From Parazoarcus communis SWub3 = DSM 12120 (lineage in GTDB: Bacteria; Pseudomonadota; Gammaproteobacteria; Burkholderiales; Rhodocyclaceae), in contig NZ_QKOE01000001.1 in assembly GCF_003226565.1 (NCBI RefSeq), positions 310,001 through 374,000 on the forward strand: a DNA stretch of 64,000 nucleotides. Direction: 5' to 3'. The position numbers were made by a program, and so were the translations under genes. Under the pieces are notes generated by a model. That model did not search any database, was not told where the DNA came from, and saw nothing but the letters and a program-made list of their open reading frames with translations. Each line of letters begins with the position of its first letter. Position 1 is the stretch's first letter. This document shows, in pieces, positions 26,202 through 35,373 of the stretch.

Positions 26202-27986
26202 ATGTCCCCTGCTTACATCGGCGAGATCGCGCTGACGTCCCAGCCGCCCTCTTCAACCGACCCGGCACTCTCTCTGGTCCGTTTCCCCGGCGGACAATTT
26301 GGCAGCCAGGCAGGCGTCGATGTCCATACGGACCGGAACCTCATCTGCATTGCGCGCGGGCAAGCCCGTTTCGACGGCGCAACAACCGCCAGCCCCACCC
26401 AGGCCACCAACTGGCTGACCCGGTTCCGCGACCACGGAGCACAAGCCTTGCGTACCGTCACAGGCCGCTTCTCGGTGGTGGTCATCGACACCCAGATGCG
26501 CTCGGTCTGGATGGCAAGTGACCGCTTCGCCACCTGGCCCATCTGCTATCGGGCCACCCCCCTTCACTTCGGCTTCGCCGACCGTGCTGACGCAGTCCCC
26601 GGTAGCAGTGGAAAACTGTCCGCCCAGTCAATCTACGACTACCTGTTCTTCCACGCCATACCCGCGCCAGAGACGATTTTCGACGACATCCACCGCTTGC
26701 CGGCAGCCCACCAACTACGCTGGGCCGATGGCAAGCTGAGCATCGAGCCCTGGTGGTCGCCGGTATTCGACGAGAAGGCAGCACCCGATTTCGAAGACGC
26801 CAAGCACCAATTCCTGCAGATCATCGAATCCGGCGTCCGGCGCGATACGATGGATGGCAATACAGGCGCGTTTCTGTCCGGTGGCACGGATAGCTCCACC
26901 GTATCCGGCATGCTCTGTCGCGTCCAGGGGCAAGCGGCCCGGACCTACTCGATCGGTTTCGATGCCCATGGCTATGACGAAATGGAGTATGCCCGACTGG
27001 CCGCAAGACATTTCGGTACCGACCATCACGAGTACTACGTCACCCCTGACGATCTGCTGGACGGCATTCCCCGGGTCGCAACGCACTACGACCAACCTTT
27101 TGGCAACTCGTCAGCCGTCCCGGCATGGATCTGCGCACGCAAGGCAAGAGAGGACGGCATCACCAAGTTGCTGGCCGGGGACGGTGGTGACGAACTGTTT
27201 GGTGGCAATGTCCGCTACAGCAAACAACGCGTTTTCGAGCACTACGGCAAGCTGCCTGGCTCACTGCGCCGATTTGCACTGGAGCCGCTGCTTTCGCTCC
27301 CTGGCATGAACCACATCCCGGGCATCAAGAAGGGCGTGAGTTATGTTGAGCAGGCAAAGGTACCGCTCCCTGACCGCCTGCAGATGTACAACCTGCTGCT
27401 GAGGCTGGGCGCCGCGGATGTGCTTGAACCCGAGTTTCTTGCAAGCATTGACCAAGACGAGCCTTTTGCCGCGCAGAGACGCGTCTGGCAAACGGTGGAA
27501 GGTGGTGGCCTGATCAATCACATGCTGGCCCTGGACTGGAAGTACACCCTGGCCGACAACGACCTTCCAAAGGTGATCGGCACCACTCAGCTCGCCGGCG
27601 TCGCGGTGGACTTTCCACTGCTTTCAGACGAGCTGCTGCAGTTCTCGCTATCGATCCCGCCAGAATGGAAAGTGAAGGGGGTGACCCTGCGCTGGTTCTT
27701 CAAGGAAGCCCTGCGTGGATTCCTGCCGGACGAGATCATCACCAAGAAAAAGCATGGCTTCGGCTTACCCTTCGGGGTCTGGGCCTGCCAGCACGAGGGC
27801 TTACGGGACATGGCCCGAACCGCATTGGGCAGTTTCCGCCAACGTGGCATCGTGCGCGCCGGATTCATCGACACGCTGATCAACACCCACCTTCCTGCAC
27901 ATCCTGGGTATTACGGTGAAATGGTGTGGATCCTGATGATGATGGAGTTCTGGATGCAATCTCACGCTGCAAGCAGCACTCGATGA
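26202..27986 (+). CDS. asparagine-synthetase-like protein lacking the glutaminase cysteine
   Basis: The 594-residue protein has the synthetase domain of AsnB-type enzymes. The PP-loop is S-G-G-T-D-S-S at 226-232 and A-G-D-G-G-D-E-L-F-G-G lies near residue 326. The N-terminal part resembles the Ntn-type glutaminase fold in outline but begins M-S-P-A-Y, so the Cys2 needed for glutamine hydrolysis is absent. It might use free ammonia or another amine, or form amides or beta-lactam-like bonds as other AsnB relatives do. A GGAG lies before the ATG. The second AsnB-like protein of the locus, at 43.5-45.4 kb, has an intact M-C-G-I-A-G start. Confidence 0.85.
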   Translation: MSPAYIGEIALTSQPPSSTDPALSLVRFPGGQFGSQAGVDVHTDRNLICIARGQARFDGATTASPTQATNWLTRFRDHGAQALRTVTGRFSVVVIDTQMRSVWMASDRFATWPICYRATPLHFGFADRADAVPGSSGKLSAQSIYDYLFFHAIPAPETIFDDIHRLPAAHQLRWADGKLSIEPWWSPVFDEKAAPDFEDAKHQFLQIIESGVRRDTMDGNTGAFLSGGTDSSTVSGMLCRVQGQAARTYSIGFDAHGYDEMEYARLAARHFGTDHHEYYVTPDDLLDGIPRVATHYDQPFGNSSAVPAWICARKAREDGITKLLAGDGGDELFGGNVRYSKQRVFEHYGKLPGSLRRFALEPLLSLPGMNHIPGIKKGVSYVEQAKVPLPDRLQMYNLLLRLGAADVLEPEFLASIDQDEPFAAQRRVWQTVEGGGLINHMLALDWKYTLADNDLPKVIGTTQLAGVAVDFPLLSDELLQFSLSIPPEWKVKGVTLRWFFKEALRGFLPDEIITKKKHGFGLPFGVWACQHEGLRDMARTALGSFRQRGIVRAGFIDTLINTHLPAHPGYYGEMVWILMMMEFWMQSHAASSTR

Positions 27987-28010
27987 TTCCGCGACAGGAC
28001 TCACGCTGAA

Positions 28011-29474
28011 ATGGCCTCCGTACGCCGCGCACTGGTGCTGTCAATGGCCGAGCGCTATCTGCTCATTGCACTCGGACTAGCAAGCAACATTCTGCTCGCC
28101 CGCCTGCTGACACCAGAAGAAATCGGCCTGTACTCGGTCTCCATCGCCCTGATCGGAATCGCTCAGGTACTTAGAGAGTTCGGTATCGGTAATTTTCTGA
28201 TTCAGGTCAAAACACTGACCGATGACCACATCCGGACAGCATTCGGCTTCTCTCTCGCCATCGGGATCACCCTGTTTCTGGCCATCTTCCTTGTCGCTCC
28301 TTTCGCAGGCACCTTCTACAACGATGAACGGGTCGTCGAGACTATCAGGATCAGTGCCCTGAATTTCCTTGTACTCCCTTTCTGCTCAATCTCCTTGTCG
28401 CTGCTGCGACGGGACATGAAATTCAAGAAGCTGGTCGCGGTAACGCTGATCGCCACCACACTGGGTACCGCCTCGACTATCTCCCTTGCCTACATGGGGT
28501 ATGGGGCCAACAGCATGGCGATAGGCGCGCTCGTCACAAATATCGCAACGGGTGTCGGTACCTGGTTTGTCCGCGGAGATTTTCGTCTCATGCTACCCAG
28601 CTTCATTGCATGGAAAGAGTTGTTAAGCTTTGGGGCACGAACATCCGCCGCCAATGTGATCACCACGATCTCAATGGACATCAACGATCTAGCCATAGGT
28701 CGAATCCTAGGCTTTGCCCCCGTTGCCATGATCAGCCGCGCCCAAGGACTGATGAACCTGTTCCATCGGGATCTGATGACCGCTGTACGCAACGTGCTCT
28801 ACCCTGCTTTTTCACGCGCCCACCGAGAAGGCGCTGACCTTGAAGCACAGCATGTATTCACGGTTGCCTCAATCACCGTCCTAGCTTGGCCATTCTATGC
28901 ATTTGCCGCCCTACATTCGCTGGAGTTACTGCGTTTGCTATTCGGCCCGCAGTGGGACGCTGCCGCAACGCTCGTACCCTGGTTTTGTCTAGCAGGTGCA
29001 GTTGCATCGACGTATAACATGGTTATTCCGCTTCTGACCGCTCGCGGACGCATCGACCTGGCAACCCGTATTGATCTGGTTACTCAACCTATCCGCGCAG
29101 TCTTGCTTGTATCCGCAGTGCTCATTTTCGAGAACATGCTGGCCTTTGCAATTACGTTCGCCTTGATTTTCATCGCCTCTGGTCCGTACATTTACCTGAT
29201 AAAGGGGAAATGCCAACCAACCGATTTTCGGGCACTCTTGATTGTGCTACGCAGCAGCCTGATCGTAACCTTGGCATGCATGGCACTACCTACAGCCATA
29301 CTGTTCCTCACCCCCACAAAAGCACTGATCGGAGACTTTCCGACACTATTTCTGTCGGCGTTGATCTGCGCCACATCCTGGCTATTTGCCACAATCTGGA
29401 CGAACCACCCCATCGCCAAGGACCCGCTGTTCATCAAACTGCTGAGCACCCTTAAACTAAGAGCCATACGCTAA
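28011..29474 (+). CDS. Wzx-like polysaccharide flippase
   Basis: The 487-residue protein has about 12-14 membrane helices and reads as a MOP-superfamily oligosaccharide flippase of the RfbX/MviN type. The start M-A-S-V-R-R-A-L-V-L-S-M-A-E-R-Y and the L-L-A-R-L-L-T-P-E-E-I-G-L-Y-S-V-S loop are typical of this group. It would move the lipid-linked repeat unit across the inner membrane. An IS element inserted right after its stop codon separates it from the next glycosyltransferases, so downstream co-transcription may be broken. Confidence 0.88.
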   Translation: MASVRRALVLSMAERYLLIALGLASNILLARLLTPEEIGLYSVSIALIGIAQVLREFGIGNFLIQVKTLTDDHIRTAFGFSLAIGITLFLAIFLVAPFAGTFYNDERVVETIRISALNFLVLPFCSISLSLLRRDMKFKKLVAVTLIATTLGTASTISLAYMGYGANSMAIGALVTNIATGVGTWFVRGDFRLMLPSFIAWKELLSFGARTSAANVITTISMDINDLAIGRILGFAPVAMISRAQGLMNLFHRDLMTAVRNVLYPAFSRAHREGADLEAQHVFTVASITVLAWPFYAFAALHSLELLRLLFGPQWDAAATLVPWFCLAGAVASTYNMVIPLLTARGRIDLATRIDLVTQPIRAVLLVSAVLIFENMLAFAITFALIFIASGPYIYLIKGKCQPTDFRALLIVLRSSLIVTLACMALPTAILFLTPTKALIGDFPTLFLSALICATSWLFATIWTNHPIAKDPLFIKLLSTLKLRAIR

Positions 29475-29482
29475 CCCTCCCC

Positions 29483-29494
29483 AAGGGACTTCCC
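29483..29494. repeat. inverted repeat, left end of IS
   Basis: AAGGGACTTCCC, matching the reverse complement of the right-end repeat without mismatch. Confidence 0.85.
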
Positions 29495-29859
29495 GTCAAC
29501 CTCTTCCTTGCAGACCGGCCGCAGGCCGAGCCGACCGTTGATCATGCGCTCATCTTCATCTCCTGCTGATCATGCCCAGGCGTGACCGGTTCTCGACTGA
29601 CGACATCGCGATGGACAAGGACAGAACAGACTGCCTTTCCCCAATCGGCCTTGTTCGACGCATGCGCGCCGGGGCCCTGCGATTAACCGCACCGGCTGGC
29701 CTCAATCACTCGTCGGCTCGACCGGGGCGCGGGGATCAGCCGCGGCACCCTGTTTGGTCGGCCATCAGGTTAGCCAGGCTCTCAGCCGGTCGGTCTGACC
29801 TGTTTTGCCTATCGCTGCTGCGCAGTCATGCTGTCATTACTAAACGTGCCGCATCACAC
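29495..29859 (-). ncRNA. candidate bridge/seek RNA region of the IS
   Basis: These 365 bases lie between the transposase stop and the left inverted repeat and hold no credible gene. In the IS1111 group the region downstream of the transposase encodes the guide RNA that selects the target. G+C-rich inverted segments such as GGCC-GCA-GGCC near 29518 suggest secondary structure. The exact RNA ends and guide loops cannot be read by eye. Confidence 0.4.
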
Positions 29860-30942
29860 TCACACGGACGGTTTCGGCGCGGCCACTTCGCCCCACTGGC
29901 GCCAGGCCTCGGGGTTGTAGTCTTCGCCCTTGGCCAATACCGCCCACAACTGGCGGGCGTGTTTGTTGGCGATCGCCACCAGGGTTTTGTGGTAACCCAC
30001 CCGGCCGTTCAGGCTCACGATCCACTGCTGAAGACGGGTGAGCGCGTCGGGCGCACTGCGGGCCTTGCGCAAGGTGGCCGCGAGCACGCTCCTCGCGCCC
30101 TGCACCAGCAAGGTTCGCAGATAGTCGTCACCGCGTCGGGTGATGCGTCCGAGTTTGGGTTTGCCGCCGCTGGAGTACTGGCTCGGGGTGAGTCCGAGCC
30201 AAGCGGCGAATTGGCGCCCGTTGTGAAACAGCTGTGCATTGCCCACGCTGGCAGTGACCGCGTCGGCGGTGAGCACCCCGACGCCGGGCAGATCGCGCAC
30301 ACGTCGGGCGGCAGGATCTTCGGCCTGCTGGACGGCAATCTGCCGATCACATTCGGCGACGCGAAGATCGAGTGCGTCGAGTTGATCGCGCACGTTCTGG
30401 ATCAGGAGACGAATCGGGGCCGGCTGTGCGGTGTCGAACTCATGCTCGGCGAGCCAGCGTCGCAGGCGGGCCGCTCCGGCCTCGACCACCATGCCGAACT
30501 CGGCGAGCACGCCGCGGATACGGTTCAGGAGCGCGGTGCGCTCCCCGATCCAGCCGAGGCGCAGGCTGTGCCAGGCGAGCCGCTGTTGCTGGGCTTCGGT
30601 CTTGATCGGAATAAAGCGCATACCCGGCGCGCGCAGCGCAGCCACGGTCGCCGCTGCATCGGCGCGGTCATTCTTGACCGCCTGGCGCTTGCGATAGGCA
30701 CGCACGAACTCGGCTGCCATCAAGCGCGGTTCGAGCCCCAGCGCCTGCATCGTTCGTCCCCAGCAATGCGCCCCACCACAGGCTTCCATGCCCACCACCG
30801 TGCCCTGGGTCAACGTCGACAGCCACGCCAGGAAACCCGCGCGATTGAACTCGCGCGTCTCGATCACACGACCCACCGCGTCGGCCACGCAGGCCACGAA
30901 CACGTTCTTTGCCAGATCCACCCCAACCGTCGTAGCATTCAT
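29860..30942 (-). CDS. IS110-family (IS1111-like) DEDD transposase
   Basis: The 360-residue protein is full length. The RuvC-like DEDD residues are D9 (V-D-L-A-K), E53 (G-M-E-A-C-G), D92 and D95 (K-N-D-R-A-D). The C-terminal Tnp_20 domain holds D-L-P-G-V-G-V-L-T-A and Q-Y-S-S-G-G-K (serines 257/258), the nucleophilic serine region. The ATG at 30942 is preceded by GGGGAAG. It looks active: no frameshift or stop interrupts it. The enzyme recombines DNA with the help of an element-encoded guide RNA. Confidence 0.95.
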   Translation of the reverse strand: MNATTVGVDLAKNVFVACVADAVGRVIETREFNRAGFLAWLSTLTQGTVVGMEACGGAHCWGRTMQALGLEPRLMAAEFVRAYRKRQAVKNDRADAAATVAALRAPGMRFIPIKTEAQQQRLAWHSLRLGWIGERTALLNRIRGVLAEFGMVVEAGAARLRRWLAEHEFDTAQPAPIRLLIQNVRDQLDALDLRVAECDRQIAVQQAEDPAARRVRDLPGVGVLTADAVTASVGNAQLFHNGRQFAAWLGLTPSQYSSGGKPKLGRITRRGDDYLRTLLVQGARSVLAATLRKARSAPDALTRLQQWIVSLNGRVGYHKTLVAIANKHARQLWAVLAKGEDYNPEAWRQWGEVAAPKPSV

Positions 30943-31032
30943 TTGGACTTCCCCTTTCCCTTCTCCAGATTGAACTTCAGCAATTCAATCTTGGCACTTC
31001 GATGCCGGGCCGAACAGGCCACAGGCGGAAGT

Positions 31033-31044
31033 GGGAAGTCCCTT
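31033..31044. repeat. inverted repeat, right end of IS
   Basis: GGGAAGTCCCTT, the exact reverse complement of the left-end repeat. Confidence 0.85.
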
Positions 31045-31192
31045 TGTAGTCACCAAGGAAATCTTGGCCCATTCGCTCTACATGTAGTGCTTAGCTCATT
31101 AATCAAGCTTTCATTATGAATATAAACAGTTTGTAGTTAGAAAAAGACACATCGACAGTGCATCATTTCGGGACTACGTTTATGGAAAGCAC

Positions 31193-32146
31193 ATGAGTTC
31201 AAGACCCTCTGTTTTTGTGATCATCGTCACCTACAACGGCGCCTTGTGGATTCGACAGTGCCTCGAATCACTGCGATCCAGTGCATATCCATGCAGACCT
31301 ATCGTCGTCGACAATGCATCCAGCGATGGCACCCAACGGATTGTGCAGGAGGAGTTTCCGGAAGCGCTACTACTAGAAGAAAAAAATAATCATGGCTTTG
31401 GCATTGCCAACAATATAGGTATTGCTAAAGCACTTGACTTAGCAGCGGACTATGTCTTTCTTCTCAACCAGGACGCATACGTACTGAATGACACGATTGG
31501 AAAGCTAGTTGACGCACTAGCGAGCAACAAGGACTATCTTCTCGCAACCCCCCTTCACTGCAGTCCCGACACAAGCCATGTCGATCCGACGACACAAACC
31601 TGGTACTTACAAAAGTACTGCCCGGATTTCATTTCCGATGCTTGCCTTGGACAAACCAAGGATTTTTATCCCATAAAGGGAGTTAACGCAGCAGCATGGC
31701 TAATATCCAGAAAAGCCATTTTAAAAGCAGGGGGATTTGATCCACTTTTCTTCATGTATGGGGAAGACGACGATCTAATAAATCGATATGCCTATCACGG
31801 ACTACAGTTCTTGCTGGTTACAAAATCCCTGATAGTCCATTTAAGAAAGAAGTCCCCTCCAACGAAAATCACATGGCTGCAATCAGTAAAAAAATCCGGG
31901 GTTCGCATCCGATCCAATCTACTTTCGGACATGAAGAGCCCAAGCAACAACTCCGCAGCCCTGAATATTTTGATACTAATCTGCAACGGCATCTTAAAAC
32001 CTACGATTGATTTTCTAATCGACCGAAATATCGCAACCCTTTTTGCCCATTATTATGCCTTCTTCTCCACACTGAAGTGCTTCAGAATTGCCTCTAAAAA
32101 CTCTGAGGCATGTAAAAATGAAGGACCTCACTTTATTTCCCAATAG
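31193..32146 (+). CDS. GT2 glycosyltransferase, rhamnosyltransferase-like
   Basis: The 317-residue protein starts V-F-V-I-I-V-T-Y-N-G-A and continues I-V-V-D-N-A-S-S-D-G-T (about 42-52). N-N-I-G-I is the next conserved segment and N-Q-D-A-Y at about 97-101 is the metal/nucleotide site, the pattern of WbbL-like rhamnosyltransferases. M-Y-G-E-D-D-D-L near residue 188 is the base region. It would add a sugar from a dTDP or UDP donor to the lipid-linked repeat unit at the cytoplasmic face. The gene is visibly A+T-richer than its surroundings, as are the next two genes. GGAAAG lies before the ATG. Confidence 0.85.
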   Translation: MSSRPSVFVIIVTYNGALWIRQCLESLRSSAYPCRPIVVDNASSDGTQRIVQEEFPEALLLEEKNNHGFGIANNIGIAKALDLAADYVFLLNQDAYVLNDTIGKLVDALASNKDYLLATPLHCSPDTSHVDPTTQTWYLQKYCPDFISDACLGQTKDFYPIKGVNAAAWLISRKAILKAGGFDPLFFMYGEDDDLINRYAYHGLQFLLVTKSLIVHLRKKSPPTKITWLQSVKKSGVRIRSNLLSDMKSPSNNSAALNILILICNGILKPTIDFLIDRNIATLFAHYYAFFSTLKCFRIASKNSEACKNEGPHFISQ

Positions 32147-32190
32147 CAGCGACTGTTGCACCAAAATTTGCACAGAAGGGAGAGGAAACC

Positions 32191-32892
32191 ATGACAATGA
32201 ACGAGTCGTACACCGGACTAAGACCTGACTTGCTGAAGCATGTAACCAAAAAAAAATGTGAGGTACTTGACTTAGGCTGCGCAACAGGGGCAAACGGGAA
32301 ATGGCTCCTCGATTTCGGTATTGCCACCCTTGTAGAAGGAGTGGAATACGATCCTGAGATGGCCTCTCAAGCCGCCAAGTTCTACCACCGCATATACAAC
32401 CTAGACCTGAACTCCGAACACGCATTGCTTGATGCCATAACGGACAAGAAATTCGACTACATACTTCTAGGTGACATCCTTGAGCATCTACACGACCCAT
32501 GGAAAACCCTAAGCTCGGCACGAATGCTTCTCAAACCAGAAGGCAACGCGATTATTTCAATCCCCAACATTGGCCATATTGACACACTCATCCATGTCTT
32601 TATCAAAGGATACTGGCCATATAACGACAGGGGAATTTTTGACCGAACCCATCTACGATTCTTTACGCTCCAGAACATCAAGAATCTCGTCAAAATCGCA
32701 GGATTAGAGGCAGTGGTCATTGAAAGAAACTTCAGATACCGAGACGCACTAAATAAAGAGTTTCCATTCTATGGCGTAATATTGAAATCGCTATTCAAGA
32801 ACCTATACACTTTCCAATACATCTTGGTATGCAAGAATAGCGGCTCACCAACATCAGACCACCTTCCTACGCACAGCCTCAGCCACATTTAA
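32191..32892 (+). CDS. SAM-dependent class I methyltransferase
   Basis: The 233-residue protein has SAM motif I V-L-D-L-G-C-A-T-G-A-N-G (about 23-34), an acidic V-E-Y-D-P at the end of strand 2 and L-G-D-I-L-E-H-L-H-D-P-W (about 93-104), typical of Methyltransf_11/23 enzymes. It probably methylates a sugar or a repeat-unit substituent. The ribosome site GGGAGAGG precedes the ATG at 32191. Codon use is A+T-rich like its two neighbours. Confidence 0.85.
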   Translation: MTMNESYTGLRPDLLKHVTKKKCEVLDLGCATGANGKWLLDFGIATLVEGVEYDPEMASQAAKFYHRIYNLDLNSEHALLDAITDKKFDYILLGDILEHLHDPWKTLSSARMLLKPEGNAIISIPNIGHIDTLIHVFIKGYWPYNDRGIFDRTHLRFFTLQNIKNLVKIAGLEAVVIERNFRYRDALNKEFPFYGVILKSLFKNLYTFQYILVCKNSGSPTSDHLPTHSLSHI

Positions 32893-32912
32893 ATATTACT
32901 CATCAACCATCG

Positions 32913-34151
32913 ATGACAGACAATCCGAATTTACAGGTCGCACACAGAGCACCGCTGACCACTAACGACCGCTCGTCGACCAAAGCTGCAGACGTCACAG
33001 TTGTAATCCCCACATTCAACCGATCCAATTTCCTACCTGAGGCTATTGAAAGCCTATTAAATCAAACCATTCCGCCACGACGACTGATTGTTATCGACGA
33101 TGGCAGCACCGACGACACCCAAGAGGTAGTCAGGCATTTCGGAGCTCGTATAGAGTATATCCGCAAGGAAAACGCAGGCAAGGCAAAAGCGCTGAATCTG
33201 GCCTTAACCTTAATAGATACCGAATATGTCTGGTTCTTTGACGATGACGACGCAGCATATCCTGAAGCCTTGGAGGCTCTGATTAAGCCCTATATAACCA
33301 GCCCAATGCTTGGTTTCGTTGCAGGCTCTTTCGACAGAGCTGAGTCCAAAGGCTCACTCTTTGAAGCGACAATCACGAAGACCCCTTACCCCTACGAGAA
33401 TCAGTCTCAGCACTTTCAACGGGCTCAGCTATTTAGACACTGCACCATACTTATGTCAGGTGCGCTATTAAGAACTGAAGCAGTAAGAGCAATTGGCGGA
33501 TTTAATGACATTCTACTGAGAGGGCAAGACTATGACTTAATGGTAAAGCTAGCATCAAAGTTCGAATTTCAACACTGCAATCGATGCGTCTATATATTAA
33601 GAGAACACTCCGGCCTCCGAGGGCCGAACTCAATGAAACATGACGCAAACACACGTTTGAAGGTGTGGGCAGAGTTCGAATCTGAAATTGGAGAATATCT
33701 AATCTCTCAGGTCCCTCTAGAAAAATTCACTCTCGATGACACCAGTCAAGCTGTTGAAGTAAACATCCGCCGGCACAATTACATTGTAAAGGCTTGGGCT
33801 CTCGCCCCTAAACTAGACTCGGCATACGCTTTTACAGAGATTGAAAACGCGTTTAAAACGGATTCATCAACTCCGATTTCGGCGACAGAGGAAGATCTGC
33901 TGAAAAACATGTTCAATCACCAGTTCATCTATCATCGCATACCTTCGATAAGTATAGAAAAGCTTAGAACCATATCTCGTACAAAGAATGGAAGATCTGC
34001 GCTAAGAATGATGACAAAAGGTATCTATTGGGCAACTCAAAGGCGTGACCAATCTTCTCTCAGCAGGTTTAAGTTACTCTTCAGCGCCGCATTCATTTTC
34101 TCTGCTAGCGTCGTTTTCGGACTGATAACACCTACATCACGGTCAAAATGA
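32913..34151 (+). CDS. GT2 family glycosyltransferase
   Basis: The 412-residue protein has a GT-A domain from about residue 28, opening V-T-V-V-I-P-T-F-N-R. V-I-D-D-G-S-T-D-D-T lies near 62 and the metal site F-F-D-D-D-D-A-A near 108. Extra C-terminal residues from about 260 are helical and end in a hydrophobic segment of about 20 residues, possibly a membrane anchor. Its stop overlaps the start of the next GT4 gene by four bases. The A+T-rich composition stops sharply at that border. Confidence 0.84.
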   Translation: MTDNPNLQVAHRAPLTTNDRSSTKAADVTVVIPTFNRSNFLPEAIESLLNQTIPPRRLIVIDDGSTDDTQEVVRHFGARIEYIRKENAGKAKALNLALTLIDTEYVWFFDDDDAAYPEALEALIKPYITSPMLGFVAGSFDRAESKGSLFEATITKTPYPYENQSQHFQRAQLFRHCTILMSGALLRTEAVRAIGGFNDILLRGQDYDLMVKLASKFEFQHCNRCVYILREHSGLRGPNSMKHDANTRLKVWAEFESEIGEYLISQVPLEKFTLDDTSQAVEVNIRRHNYIVKAWALAPKLDSAYAFTEIENAFKTDSSTPISATEEDLLKNMFNHQFIYHRIPSISIEKLRTISRTKNGRSALRMMTKGIYWATQRRDQSSLSRFKLLFSAAFIFSASVVFGLITPTSRSK

Positions 34152-35329
34152 AGATTGCGCTTCTCTGCTCTGGCCTTGGCCATATCAATCGTGGCCATGA
34201 AGTCTTCGCACGTGGCCTTTTCGACCTACTGAAGGCCGATGTCAACATCACCTTGTTCAAAGGCGGTGGAGTACCGGCACCCAACGAACAGCTGATCCCA
34301 AACCTGCCTCGCAGATCGGCATGCCTCGACCACATCCACATCATCGCGTCGCCGAAATGGGCAGACTCACTACGTGAACAGGAGCGCGAACGCATCGAAG
34401 CAGTCACGTTTGCCTATGCGGCGCTTCGACCTTTGCTTGAAGGAGGCTTCGACGTCATCCATTGTCTTGAGCGGGAAGTGTGCGAAATCCTCTACGCGCA
34501 CCGTCACCTGTTCGAGCGTACTCCCCGGGTCGTATTTTCAAACGGCGGAGCGATTCCGGCCCGAGACCTGCCACCGTGTGATTTCGTGCAGGAGCATACT
34601 GAGTACAACCTTGCACAGAGTGCCCGTGACAAAGCATTCATGATTCCTCACGGCGTAGACCTGAGCCGATTTCATCCCAATGTCGAAAGCGATTTTCGCG
34701 CCCGTCATGGCATTCCTGATGAGGCCTTGCTCGCGATCAGCGTCGGCACGATCTGCTACTGGCACAAGCGCATGGATCATGTCATTCGCGAGCTCGCGCC
34801 TTTACAAGATGTGTATCTGGCCATCGTCGGTCAGGAGAGCGATGACAGTCCTGCAATCAAGAAGCTCGGCCATGACTTGATGGGTGACCGAGTCGTGTTC
34901 ACAACACTTAGCCATGATGTGTTGCCACAAGCTTATGCAGCCGCTGACGCGTTCGTGCTCGGATCGCTGTTCGAGACCTTTGGAATTGTCTATATCGAGG
35001 CCATGGCCATGGGACTGCCGGTGATCTGCACCGAGCATCCGAACCAGAAAGGCATCGTCAAGGAGGGGGTGTTTGTGGACATGGGCAAGGAGGGTGCGCT
35101 GCGCGAGGTGATGCAGAACACCGACCGTGCACGACTGCGGGCAATCGGGGCCAAAGGGCCGGTCATTGTCAGAGAACACTACGACCTGCAAGTGCTGAAA
35201 GGTGCATACCTTGCACAGTATGCAAAAATTGCTGCTGCACCGGCAGAGCTTCCCCGTTACACCCTTCGCAACCGCATCCGTGCCAATCTAAATAACGCTG
35301 CCAGGAAGATTTCAGGGGTATTCAGATAG
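34148..35329 (+). CDS. GT4 family glycosyltransferase
   Basis: The 393-residue protein has a GT-B fold. The N-terminal half has M-K-I-A-L-L-C-S-G-L-G-H-I-N-R-G-H-E, and the C-terminal half has H-G-V-D-L-S-R-F-H, I-S-V-G-T-I-C-Y-W-H-K-R and the donor-site segment G-S-L-F-E-T-F-G-I-V-Y-I-E-A-M-A-M-G-L-P. Composition returns to the G+C-rich norm here although the gene is coupled to the A+T-rich one before it. It is the last plus-strand gene of the locus and converges with the long minus-strand operon. Confidence 0.87.
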   Translation: MKIALLCSGLGHINRGHEVFARGLFDLLKADVNITLFKGGGVPAPNEQLIPNLPRRSACLDHIHIIASPKWADSLREQERERIEAVTFAYAALRPLLEGGFDVIHCLEREVCEILYAHRHLFERTPRVVFSNGGAIPARDLPPCDFVQEHTEYNLAQSARDKAFMIPHGVDLSRFHPNVESDFRARHGIPDEALLAISVGTICYWHKRMDHVIRELAPLQDVYLAIVGQESDDSPAIKKLGHDLMGDRVVFTTLSHDVLPQAYAAADAFVLGSLFETFGIVYIEAMAMGLPVICTEHPNQKGIVKEGVFVDMGKEGALREVMQNTDRARLRAIGAKGPVIVREHYDLQVLKGAYLAQYAKIAAAPAELPRYTLRNRIRANLNNAARKISGVFR

Positions 35330-35373
35330 GCGCACCGACCGATACCGGCGCGACCAACTGATGATCTCAACAG

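Larger units (their letters stand above)
29483..31044 (-). mobile_element. IS110-family insertion sequence, IS1111-like
   Basis: The element is bounded by the 12-base inverted repeats AAGGGACTTCCC (29483-29494) and GGGAAGTCCCTT (31033-31044). The true ends probably lie a few bases outside, because IS1111-group repeats are subterminal. It carries one intact DEDD transposase on the minus strand. The long non-coding part lies downstream of the transposase, as in the IS1111 group, and only about 90 bases lie upstream. No target duplication is evident. It sits between the flippase and an A+T-rich glycosyltransferase island without breaking an open frame. Confidence 0.88.

Noticed and set aside
29572-31119. 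515-codon plus-strand frame across the insertion sequence
   Set aside because: Antisense to the intact transposase and crosses the right inverted repeat; no recognisable domain.
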